The notes under the pieces were generated by a model. That model saw only the letters and a list, made by a program, of their open reading frames with translations, made no database searches and was not told the DNA's origin. From assembly GCF_008698145.1 (NCBI RefSeq), contig NZ_RZNZ01000005.1:1-64000 (forward strand): DNA of 64,000 nucleotides, read 5' to 3'. Every line of letters begins with the position of its first letter. The first letter of the stretch is position 1. Shown piece by piece: positions 32,422-40,385 of the stretch. The DNA is from Bifidobacterium vespertilionis. Its GTDB lineage: Bacteria; Actinomycetota; Actinomycetes; Actinomycetales; Bifidobacteriaceae. The translations under genes and the position numbers were made by a program.

Positions 32422-35319
32422 ATGAAGCATGTGAAGCGTATGGCTATCGAGGATCTGAGTCTGGCTGAGCGGGCGGCGTTGCTCGCGGGGGCGTCGCAGT
32501 GGACCACGCGGGCGGTGCCGAGGGCTGGCGTGCCGCCGATGGTGATGAGCGATGGCCCGCACGGGTTGCGTCATGAGGTCGTCCGCCCCGCTGCGCAGCC
32601 CGCCGCTCCCGCCGCCCCGACTGCTCCCGGCGCGTCCCTGCCGGCCACGTGCTTTCCCACGGCCGCGACCGTCGCCTGCTCATGGGACCCCGAACTGGCT
32701 TCGCGCATGGGCGCCACGATCGCCCAGGAGGCTCGCGCGCAGGGCGTTGATGTGCTGCTGGGGCCGGGGCTGAACATCAAGCGCAGTCCCCGTTGCGGTC
32801 GCAATTTTGAGTACTACTCGGAGGATCCGGTGCTCGCTGGCCGCATGGGCGCCGAATTCATCCGCGGGGTGCAGTTGCAGGGCGTGGCGGCCTGTCCCAA
32901 GCATTTCGCGGTCAACGGCCAGGAGCTGCGCAGGCAGTCGTCCAATTCCGTGGTGGACGAGCGCACGATGCGCGAGCTGTATCTCACGGCCTTCGAGATC
33001 GCCGTGCGCGAGGGCCGCCCGTGGGCGATCATGAGCTCGTACAACCGCGTCAACGGCGTTTATGCGCATGAGAACCGTCATCTGCTCACCGAAATCCTGC
33101 GAGACGAATGGGGCTTCGACGGCATGGTGGTGTCCGATTGGGGCGCCTCAAACAGTGCGGTCCGGGCGGTGGCCGCGGGCGGTTCGCTGGAGATGCCCTG
33201 CCCGGGGCTAGCGTCGGTGCGCGAGGTGATGCGTGCCGTGGAGGACGGTCGGCTGGCGGAGGCCGATGTGACCGCGCGCGCCCGCGAAGTGGCGTTGTGC
33301 GCGGCGCGGACGCATGGCGGCGCGGCACATGGCGATCGAACCGGTTCGATGCCGTTGATCGGATTCGCCGGTGCGGCGTCCGGGGCCGGAGCGGCCGCAA
33401 GTCCCAATCCGCCCGCAAGTCCAGATCCGGCCGCTGCCCATGAGGCGCCCGCCGGGGTGCTTCCCCCCGATATGATCGACGCCCATCATCGCGTGGCCCG
33501 AGACGTGGCCGAGCAGTCGATGGTTCTGCTGCGCAACAAGCCCATTGCCTCCATGGGCGCGCGCGCAGGCAAACCCGTCCTGCCCCTGCCCGCCGGGACT
33601 CGCGTGGCGCTGGTCGGCGACATGGCCGCCCGTCCGCGATTCCAAGGTTCCGGATCGTCCAAGGTGAACGCCACCCGTGTGGATGCGCTGATCGGTGCGC
33701 TCGCCGCGGAGGGTGGGCTGGCCTTGGCCGGGTACGCACCCGGGTACAGGCATGATGGCACGCCGTCGCGGGAGCTGGTCGATCGGGCCGTCGCCGTGGC
33801 CGTGCGCGGGGACGTGGATGCCGTGGTGGCATGCGTGGGGCTCGACGAGCGCAGCGAGGCCGAGGGACTGGATCGCTCGACGCTGGCCATGCCGGCCCCG
33901 CAGCTCGACCTCATGGCCGCGCTTGCCAAGGCATGCGGGAAGGCCGACAAGCCGCTGATCGCCGTGCTGACGGCCGGTTCCCCGGTCCTGCTGCCTTGGG
34001 CGGACGATTGCGACGCGATCCTGTACGCCGGGCTGGGCGGTCAGGCGGGCGCGTCGGCCGTGGCGCGCATTCTGTCCGGGAAGACGAACCCCTCCGGTCG
34101 GCTCGCCGAAACGTGGCCGCTGGGGGAGTGTGATGGCGTGTACGGGGAGCCGAATGTGCCCGAAGGCCCCGGAAAGCCCGGTGCGTCCGCCGTCGCGCCC
34201 GCATCCGCATACCCGTGCCCCGATCGTGACGTGGTCTACCGCGAGGGCTCGCTGGTGGGCTACCGGTACTGGACCACCGCCGGCCTGCCCGTGCGGTTCC
34301 CGTTCGGCCACGGCCTGACCTACACGCGCTTCGATTACGCCGACCTTGAGGTGGGGCAGACCGGCGTGAGCTTCACGCTCACGAATGTGGGTGATCGTCC
34401 CGGCGCGGAGGTCGCGCAGCTGTATGTGACAGGCCCGTGTGGCAGTGCGGGTGGCGATCCGGCGTCCGATGGTCCGGCCCGTGTGGCGCTGGAGCTCAAG
34501 GGGTTCGCCAAGGTGCGGCTCGATCCGGGCGAATCGACGCGCGTCACCATCCCGTTCGATCGGTACACCTTCCGCCACTGGGATGAGGCGAGCGGGTCGT
34601 GGCAGGTGGAATCCGGCCCGTGGCGGGTGACGATCGGCTCCGACTGCCTCACGCCGCGGCTGTCCGCCACGCATATGGTCCGCGGCACGATGGGCGCTCG
34701 GCTGGGCGGCTCGGGTGATCTGAGTGGTCAGGGTGATCTGGATAGTCCGGGTATTCCGGCCGTTCTGGGCGTTCCGGGCATGGCCGGCGATCCGGCTGCA
34801 GCCGATGCCGATCATCGCTGCCGCCTTGCCGCCGTGCGTGCGGAGACCGCCCGCGCGCTCGCGGATGTGGCATCCATGGGCGATGGAATCGTGTCTGTGG
34901 CCCCGGCCCCGATCGTGTCTACAGCGCCAGTCGTGTCCACAATGCCGATCGTGTCCGCCGTTACGCCACAATCGGCCAAATCCCGCGTGTTCGACGCCAA
35001 TGACCCCTTCTCCAGCTGGAATGGGTCACGCGATCCCATCGCCCGCTGGTGGGCCCATCGGCTTGCGAGGGACGAACGCCGTGCCCGCGAACGCCGCGGC
35101 GAGCCCGATCTGGACGCGCTGTTCCGGCTCAACATGCCCCCGCGCGCCCTCGCCAAGCTCTCCGGCGGACGGGTCGACGCCCGGGCCGCCCGCAGTCTGG
35201 CCCGCATCCCCAACGGTCATCCGGTCCTGGGGCTGATCGGTTTCGCCGTGGGCGTATTGCGCAATCAGGCGGCGAATCGGCGCACGGCCGCGCTGCTGGG
35301 TCGATTCGGGCTGAAGTGA
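32422..35319 (+). CDS. Glycoside hydrolase family 3 beta-glucosidase
   Basis: A 965-residue cytoplasmic exo-glycosidase without signal peptide; it would release glucose or related sugars from beta-linked oligosaccharides. The N-terminal barrel carries SDGPHGLR, the conserved KHFAVNGQE, and the nucleophile Asp239 in MVVSDWGA. The alpha/beta sandwich domain follows (about 360-620), with GFSxR-like LAETWPLG. A fibronectin-like domain (about 660-740) is next. The last ~190 residues are beyond the common core and end in a helical region (NGHPVLGLIGFAVG). Two Ala/Pro-rich insertions lie near 80 and 330. ATG 32422 was chosen; a second in-frame ATG at 32440 is possible. The substrate linkage is not decided by sequence. 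Confidence 0.93.
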   Translation: MKHVKRMAIEDLSLAERAALLAGASQWTTRAVPRAGVPPMVMSDGPHGLRHEVVRPAAQPAAPAAPTAPGASLPATCFPTAATVACSWDPELASRMGATIAQEARAQGVDVLLGPGLNIKRSPRCGRNFEYYSEDPVLAGRMGAEFIRGVQLQGVAACPKHFAVNGQELRRQSSNSVVDERTMRELYLTAFEIAVREGRPWAIMSSYNRVNGVYAHENRHLLTEILRDEWGFDGMVVSDWGASNSAVRAVAAGGSLEMPCPGLASVREVMRAVEDGRLAEADVTARAREVALCAARTHGGAAHGDRTGSMPLIGFAGAASGAGAAASPNPPASPDPAAAHEAPAGVLPPDMIDAHHRVARDVAEQSMVLLRNKPIASMGARAGKPVLPLPAGTRVALVGDMAARPRFQGSGSSKVNATRVDALIGALAAEGGLALAGYAPGYRHDGTPSRELVDRAVAVAVRGDVDAVVACVGLDERSEAEGLDRSTLAMPAPQLDLMAALAKACGKADKPLIAVLTAGSPVLLPWADDCDAILYAGLGGQAGASAVARILSGKTNPSGRLAETWPLGECDGVYGEPNVPEGPGKPGASAVAPASAYPCPDRDVVYREGSLVGYRYWTTAGLPVRFPFGHGLTYTRFDYADLEVGQTGVSFTLTNVGDRPGAEVAQLYVTGPCGSAGGDPASDGPARVALELKGFAKVRLDPGESTRVTIPFDRYTFRHWDEASGSWQVESGPWRVTIGSDCLTPRLSATHMVRGTMGARLGGSGDLSGQGDLDSPGIPAVLGVPGMAGDPAAADADHRCRLAAVRAETARALADVASMGDGIVSVAPAPIVSTAPVVSTMPIVSAVTPQSAKSRVFDANDPFSSWNGSRDPIARWWAHRLARDERRARERRGEPDLDALFRLNMPPRALAKLSGGRVDARAARSLARIPNGHPVLGLIGFAVGVLRNQAANRRTAALLGRFGLK

Positions 35320-35420
35320 TGCCGATTGCGGCCTCCGGCGCATGATACCGGTTACACCCCCGTTCACGCAGAGTTCATTCAATCGTTGAACAAATCTGAG
35401 GCAAATTCGCGCAACACGCC

Positions 35421-35448
35421 TTGCGCATGTCGCGGCGTCGTGTATAGT
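35421..35448 (+). promoter_or_regulatory. Sigma-A-type promoter of the sugar ABC ATPase gene
   Basis: TTGCGC (35421-35426), a 16-base spacer and TATAGT (35443-35448), giving a leader of about 160 bases before ATG 35618. The clearest -35/-10 pair in the window. Confidence 0.7.
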
Positions 35449-35617
35449 GGGCGGTGGCTCAACGAAGAGTGATCTTCTAAGAACCACCGAAAAAACAAGA
35501 CTGCTACGAAGGCGTTGTCAAGAAGTTTTGCCGATGAGTTTCGTGGCGGTACCACAAGTGAAAACCCCTTCACTACGGATCGTTCGGCACGTACCTGCCG
35601 ATGAAAGGATATTGATT

Positions 35618-36745
35618 ATGGCAGAAGTGGTATTCGAGCACGTTACTCGAATCTACCCGGGCAACGACAAGCCCTCGGTGGATGATCTGAATCTGGATAT
35701 CAAGGACGGCGAGTTCCTCGTCCTGGTTGGCCCCTCTGGCTGCGGTAAGTCTACGACCCTTCGTATGCTCGCCGGCCTGGAAGAGGTCAACAAGGGCCGC
35801 ATCCTGATCGGTGGCAAGGATGTCACCACCATGCAGCCCAAGGACCGCGATATCGCAATGGTGTTCCAGAACTACGCTCTGTACCCGCACATGACGGTTG
35901 CCGACAACATGGGCTTCGCCCTGAAGATCGCCGGCACCCCGAAGGACGAGATCCGCAAGCGCGTCGAGAAGGCCGCCGAGATTCTGGATCTGACCGAGTA
36001 CCTGGACCGCAAGCCGAAGGCTCTGTCCGGTGGTCAGCGTCAGCGTGTGGCCATGGGCCGTGCAATCGTCCGTGAGCCGAAGGTCTTCCTCATGGATGAG
36101 CCTCTGTCCAACCTGGACGCCAAGCTCCGTGTGCAGACCCGTACGCAGATCGCCGCCCTGCAGCGTCAGCTCGGCGTCACCACCCTGTACGTGACCCACG
36201 ATCAGACCGAGGCCCTGACGATGGGCGACCGCATCGCCGTCATCAAGCTCGGCATCCTGCAGCAGGTCGGCGCCCCGACCGAGCTGTACGATCGTCCGGC
36301 CAACGTCTTCGTCGCCGGCTTCATCGGCTCCCCGTCGATGAACCTGAACACCCACCCGGTGGTCAACGGCAAGGCGAAGATCGGCGAGGACACCATCGAT
36401 CTGCCCACCGAGGCCGTCTCCAAGCTGACCGCCGAGGACAACGGCGAGATCGTCGTCGGCTTCCGTCCCGAGGATGCCTCCCTGGCCGCCTCCACCGACA
36501 CCAACGCCTTCTCCCTGAAGGTTGTGAACGTCGAGGATCTGGGCTCCGATGGCTACATCTACGGCAACATCATCACCGACGGCTCCGCCCTCGAGGAATC
36601 CCAGCTGATGTCTGATCAGAATAAGCTGACCACCGTCCGCGTTCCTCCGCGCCAGCTGCCGAAGGTCGGCGATGTCGTCAAGATCAAGATCGACCCGGCC
36701 AAGATGCACCTGTTCGCTCCGTCGACTGAGCTGCGTCTGAACTAA
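35618..36745 (+). CDS. Sugar ABC transporter ATP-binding protein (MsmK/UgpC/MalK type)
   Basis: A 375-residue ATPase that powers CUT1-type sugar importers. Walker [10 protein letters not shown] is at 38-46, the Q-loop in [11 protein letters not shown], the signature [14 protein letters not shown] near 135, Walker [13 protein letters not shown] and the switch His in [12 protein letters not shown]-terminal TOBE/regulatory domain (about 240-375) is present. No permease or binding protein is encoded nearby. In Gram-positives a single such ATPase often serves many separate sugar importers, and the stand-alone setting fits that. ATG 35618 has AAAGGA 8 bases upstream; the longer upstream frame lies in the leader. 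Codon use looks optimised, suggesting high expression. Confidence 0.95.
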   Translation: MAEVVFEHVTRIYPGNDKPSVDDLNLDIKDGEFLVLVGPSGCGKSTTLRMLAGLEEVNKGRILIGGKDVTTMQPKDRDIAMVFQNYALYPHMTVADNMGFALKIAGTPKDEIRKRVEKAAEILDLTEYLDRKPKALSGGQRQRVAMGRAIVREPKVFLMDEPLSNLDAKLRVQTRTQIAALQRQLGVTTLYVTHDQTEALTMGDRIAVIKLGILQQVGAPTELYDRPANVFVAGFIGSPSMNLNTHPVVNGKAKIGEDTIDLPTEAVSKLTAEDNGEIVVGFRPEDASLAASTDTNAFSLKVVNVEDLGSDGYIYGNIITDGSALEESQLMSDQNKLTTVRVPPRQLPKVGDVVKIKIDPAKMHLFAPSTELRLN

Positions 36746-36796
36746 TAGGCTTTATCGAGGCGACTCTCTTCCTCTCTATCCGCCTCGTTAAAGTAA

Positions 36797-36828
36797 CCCC
36801 CGCACAATTGATGTGCGGGGGTTTTCTT
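36797..36828 (+). terminator. Intrinsic terminator of the ABC ATPase gene
   Basis: CCCCCGCACA and TGTGCGGGGG around ATTGA, followed by TTTTCTT. A second inverted repeat (CGAGGCG...CGCCTCG) stands just before it. Confidence 0.92.
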
Positions 36829-36843
36829 ATCATGAGGAGCATG

Positions 36844-38265
36844 ATGACCCCTGCAATCGACCTGAATCTACTCGATCCGCGAGCCGCCAAGGCCACGTCC
36901 GTCAAAGCCGAGGACGCCGGTGCCGCGACCAAGGAGCCCACGGCCCTGACGATCACCGCGTCCGTCTCCAACCCCAAGATGTTCACGCTGCCTTGGGAGC
37001 AGCCGCTGGCCACCTGGCCCCAGGAGCTGCTCGCCAACCTGCCGCGAGGCATCTCCCGCCACGTGGTGCGATTCGTGCGCGTGGGCACCGACGTGTACGC
37101 CATGAAGGAGATCACCCGTCAGGTGGCCGAGCGCGAGTACGAGCTGCTGCGCCGGCTGGAGAAGCTCGAACTGCCCTGCGTGTCCCCGGTGGCCGTGGTC
37201 ACCGGCCGCCACAACCGCGAGGGCGAACCGCTCGAGGCGATCCTGGTGACCAAACACCTCAAGTTCTCCCTGCCGTACCGCGCGCTGTTCGCCCGCAACC
37301 TGCGCCCGGACACCGCGGAGCGTCTGATCGACGCGCTGGCCGTGCTGATGGTCCGCCTGCATCTGGCCGGCTTCTACTGGGGCGATGTGTCGCTGTCCAA
37401 CGTCCTGTTCCTGCGCGACGCCTACGCCTTCTCCGCGTGGCTGGTGGATGCCGAGACCGGTGATCTGCACGCCACCCTGACCGAGGGTCAGCGCGAGTAC
37501 GACATCGATCTGGCGCGCACCAACATCATCGGCGAACTCATGGATCTGAGCTCCGGCAAGCTGCTGCCCGGCGAGGTGGACGAGGTCGAGGTGGGCAACC
37601 GTCTGGTGGACCGCTACCACTCGCTGTGGAGCACGCTCACGGACACGGACAAGTTCAGCCCGGACGAGATGTGGAAGATCGAGAAGCGCGTCAACAAGCT
37701 CAACGATCTGGGCTTCGACGTGGACGAGCTCGAGATGAAGACCGCCGAGGATGGCAAGCGCGTGCTGGTCCGCCCGCGCGTGGTGGACGCCGGCTACGCC
37801 TCCCGCAAGCTGCTGCGCCTCACCGGCCTCGACGTGCAGGAGAACCAGGCCCGCCGACTGCTCAACGATCTGGACGCCTACCGCGCCTCCACGTGGCGCG
37901 AGGGCGAGGATCTGGAGATCGTGGCCACCGACTGGATGCGCGAGGTGTTCGAGCCGACCGTGCGCATGATCCCCAAGGAGTACCGTTCGCAGATCGAGCC
38001 CGCGCAGTTCTTCCACGAGGTGCTCGATCACCGCTGGTTCCTGGCCGAGAAGGCCGGTCATGATGTGCCGATGGCCGAGGCCGTGGAGAGCTACATCGCC
38101 AGCGTGCTGCCGAGCTACAAGATCGACAGCAAGACGATGGAGCAGCTCAACGCCGAGGCCGATGCCGGCGTGATCGACGACGAGTCCACCTACAACTCGC
38201 CGGACGATCCGGACGATGGCTACAACCCCGACGACGATCCCGACGCGGCGGTGTGGAGCCACTGA
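36844..38265 (+). CDS. DUF4032 protein with kinase-like N-terminal fold
   Basis: A 473-residue cytoplasmic protein conserved in actinobacteria and of unknown function. The N-terminal half resembles aminoglycoside/lipopolysaccharide-kinase-like folds: a lysine in VYAMKEI, a catalytic-loop-like FYWGDVSLSNVLF (about 178-190) and an Asp in WLVDAETGD. The C-terminal half is the DUF4032 domain, rich in charged helices, and ends in an acidic DDPDD tail. I used ATG 36844, 4 bases after AGGAG; ATG 36841 is too close to it. It follows the ABC ATPase terminator and so is separately expressed or depends on read-through. A sugar or small-molecule kinase role is only suggested by the motif. Confidence 0.85.
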   Translation: MTPAIDLNLLDPRAAKATSVKAEDAGAATKEPTALTITASVSNPKMFTLPWEQPLATWPQELLANLPRGISRHVVRFVRVGTDVYAMKEITRQVAEREYELLRRLEKLELPCVSPVAVVTGRHNREGEPLEAILVTKHLKFSLPYRALFARNLRPDTAERLIDALAVLMVRLHLAGFYWGDVSLSNVLFLRDAYAFSAWLVDAETGDLHATLTEGQREYDIDLARTNIIGELMDLSSGKLLPGEVDEVEVGNRLVDRYHSLWSTLTDTDKFSPDEMWKIEKRVNKLNDLGFDVDELEMKTAEDGKRVLVRPRVVDAGYASRKLLRLTGLDVQENQARRLLNDLDAYRASTWREGEDLEIVATDWMREVFEPTVRMIPKEYRSQIEPAQFFHEVLDHRWFLAEKAGHDVPMAEAVESYIASVLPSYKIDSKTMEQLNAEADAGVIDDESTYNSPDDPDDGYNPDDDPDAAVWSH

Positions 38266-38284
38266 GTTTGGGGTGCCCGTCGTC

Positions 38285-38610
38285 CTGATGGGCGTCCCGT
38301 CATCCTGAGCACTGAGCCGTTAAGCGGACAGCCCAGTGGGCTGTCCGTAGGCGAAGGGAGCCGCCGCCAAGGCGGCGACGGTCCGGCGCAGCCGGACACC
38401 GCAGCGGAGTCGAAGGATCCTTGGCCATTACGCACGTAATCAAGGTTCTGACCAGTGCAGGAGGTTAAGGATCCTTCGCTTCGCTCAGGATGACGAAAGA
38501 TACATCCCCATGTCATCCTGAGCGAGCGCGGAAGCCTCCCCGCGTCATCCTGAGCGGAGCCCGGCAGGGCGGAGTCGAAGGATCCTTCGCTGTGCTCAGG
38601 CTGACGGCAG
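38285..38610. repeat. REP-like repeat cluster including the long form
   Basis: A long-form copy in inverted orientation (GGACAGCCCAGTGGGCTGTCC, GCCGCCAAGGCGGC and CCGGCGCAGCCGG hairpins, 38325-38398) leads to a GGATCC pair. Two further CATCCTGAGC units follow (38513, 38544) with their inverted partner. Confidence 0.85.
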
Positions 38611-38806
38611 CGCTCACCCAATCGCCGTAATTTCAGTCGTTTTGGATATGTTTGAGGGTTAAACCAAGGCATTTTTGCCATCTGTTGCTTCGAAAAGAGC
38701 GTATGGTGAGCGTTGACGCGGCAGGAAACGCGGACCAAGGAGGTTCGCGCGGGAACCACCCACCCGCCGTCGCAATCAGCACATCGGTGTGTCGAAAGGA
38801 ATCATC

Positions 38807-38908
38807 ATGATGCTCAACATCATCGCCGGATCGATTATGGCAGGCTTCCTCGTGGCGGTGGCGGGCGCGATGGGTATCGCAGTGTTCGTCAACCGCGATC
38901 GCGACTGA
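38807..38908 (+). CDS. 33-residue single-pass membrane peptide
   Basis: A small gene with ATG 38807 (a second ATG follows at once), a GAAAGGA ribosome site 6 bases upstream and TGA at 38906-38908. The product MMLNIIAGSIMAGFLVAVAG (continuing AMGIAVFVNRDRD) has one long hydrophobic helix and a charged RDRD tail facing the cytoplasm. It is followed 33 bases later by an intrinsic terminator, and the 150 bases before it are free of repeats. This complete expression unit supports a genuine gene. I do not recognise a family. Membrane-active toxin, regulator of a transporter or assembly factor are all possible. Confidence 0.65.
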   Translation: MMLNIIAGSIMAGFLVAVAGAMGIAVFVNRDRD

Positions 38909-38941
38909 TCGTCAACCGGACAATCAATCAGACCTTAAACC

Positions 38942-38980
38942 AAGCGCCCGGCCTCACCATTCGTGGGGCCGTGCGCTTTT
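38942..38980 (+). terminator. Terminator of the 33-residue peptide gene
   Basis: AAGCGC..GGCC and GGCC..GCGCTTTT pair around a CTCACCATTCGTG loop, with TTTTCTCG following. Confidence 0.75.
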
Positions 38981-38999
38981 CTCGTTGTTCTGAGGCGTC

Positions 39000-39165
39000 C
39001 CCGGTCATCCTGGGTTGTTCCCCGTCATCCTGAGCGGAGCGCAGCGGAGTCGAAGGATCCTTAACTTTGTGCAAGAGGTTAAGGATCCTTCGACTCCGCC
39101 CTATCGGGCTGCGCTCAGGATGACGGAGGGCGCTCAGGATGACGCGAGAGGGCGATCGCGCAGGA
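39000..39165. repeat. REP-like GGATCC repeat cluster
   Basis: Two forward CATCCTGAGC/CATCCTGGGT units and an inverted partner with CGACTCCGCCCTATCGGGCT before GCGCTCAGGATGAC, then two short inverted half units. Confidence 0.85.
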
Positions 39166-39176
39166 TGAGGGCCCGG

Positions 39177-40172
39177 CTACTTCCCGACCGACTTGCGGCG
39201 CGCGTTGGCCACGGCGTACAGGCTGATGCCCGCCGCCACCGAGGCGTTCAGCGACTCGACCATCGAGCTGATCGGGATGCCGGCGATCGCGTCGCACTGC
39301 TCGCGCACCAGACGGCTCAGGCCCTTGCCCTCGGAGCCCAGCACCACTACGAGCGGATCGGTCTCGAAGCCGGTCTCGCCCACCAGCGCGCTGCCGCCGC
39401 CGTCCAGACCCACGGCGTAGTAGCCGCGCTCGTGCAGCGACTGCAGGGCCTTGGTGAGGTTGACCACGCGGGCCACCGGCATGTGCGCGGCGGCACCTGC
39501 GGACACCTTCCACGCGGCGGCCGTCACCGAGGCGGACCTGCGCTCGGGCAGGATCACGCCGTTCGCGCCGAATGCGGCGGCGGAACGGATCACAGCGCCC
39601 AGATTCTGCGGATCGGTCACGCCATCCAGCGCGATGAACAGCGGACGAGCCTGGACCGAGGCCAGACCGCCCACGCCCTTCATGGCCTGGGTCTTGCGAT
39701 CGGCCTGATCGACCAGCTGGCTGAGCGAGGTGTATTCGAACGGACGGACCTTGAGGATCACGCCCTGATGGTTGCCGGAATGCGCGATGCGGTCCATCTC
39801 CAGACGATCGGCCTCGAGGACGTGCAGGCCGTTCGCGCCGGCGATCTTCACGATCTCGCGCGTGCGGTCATCGTGCTCGATGCGCGCGGCGATGTACAGC
39901 TGCAGGCTCGGGACGTTCATGCGGAGCGCCTCGAGCACGGAGTTGCGGCCGTACACCAGCTCGTCGGAATCGGACGTGAACTTGGCCACCCTGCGGCGGG
40001 CGGCGAGACGGGGATCGGCGGCCTTGCGGCGATCGGCCACGACCTTGGCCTTGAACGCCTTGTGATAGACGCGGTTCTCCGCCTTGGGAGTGGGGCCGTG
40101 CCCCTGGAGCTTGTTGCGGTGCTTTCCACCCGACCCTTTGGTCGGTCCTTTCTTCATTGCCATAGGGTTCAT
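39177..40172 (-). CDS. rlmB: SpoU/TrmH-family rRNA 2'-O-methyltransferase (RlmB-like)
   Basis: A SAM-dependent methyltransferase of 331 residues that would methylate a ribose 2'-OH in 23S rRNA. It starts with a basic Lys/Arg/Gly tail (about 1-50), then an RNA-binding substrate domain (LVYGRNSVLEALRM). The SPOUT knot follows, with its three motifs: DGVTDPQNLGAVIRSAAAFG, VLGSEGKGLSRLV and IPISSMVESLNASVAAGISL. ATG 40172 is preceded by GGGA; ATGs at 40163 and 40157 cannot be excluded. It is divergent from the P-type ATPase gene. The exact nucleotide target (position 2251 in E. coli numbering for RlmB) is inferred from the family. Confidence 0.9.
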   Translation of the reverse strand: MNPMAMKKGPTKGSGGKHRNKLQGHGPTPKAENRVYHKAFKAKVVADRRKAADPRLAARRRVAKFTSDSDELVYGRNSVLEALRMNVPSLQLYIAARIEHDDRTREIVKIAGANGLHVLEADRLEMDRIAHSGNHQGVILKVRPFEYTSLSQLVDQADRKTQAMKGVGGLASVQARPLFIALDGVTDPQNLGAVIRSAAAFGANGVILPERRSASVTAAAWKVSAGAAAHMPVARVVNLTKALQSLHERGYYAVGLDGGGSALVGETGFETDPLVVVLGSEGKGLSRLVREQCDAIAGIPISSMVESLNASVAAGISLYAVANARRKSVGK

Positions 40173-40385
40173 TGTCCCAGCACCCCGCGCCAAATGCTTC
40201 CGGTGCCGCATGCGTCCCGCCCGCAATCGACACAGCCGCGCGAGTTGTTACGTCAATCGGTAAACGCTGTATGCAATAATGGGGAATCGTGACGCGAATG
40301 CGTCGAGACACAACCGCGCAACGCGAGCGGCAAGGAAACCGCACGACGTTGATTACTCCGCGGCCAACCGAGGAGCAATGAGATC

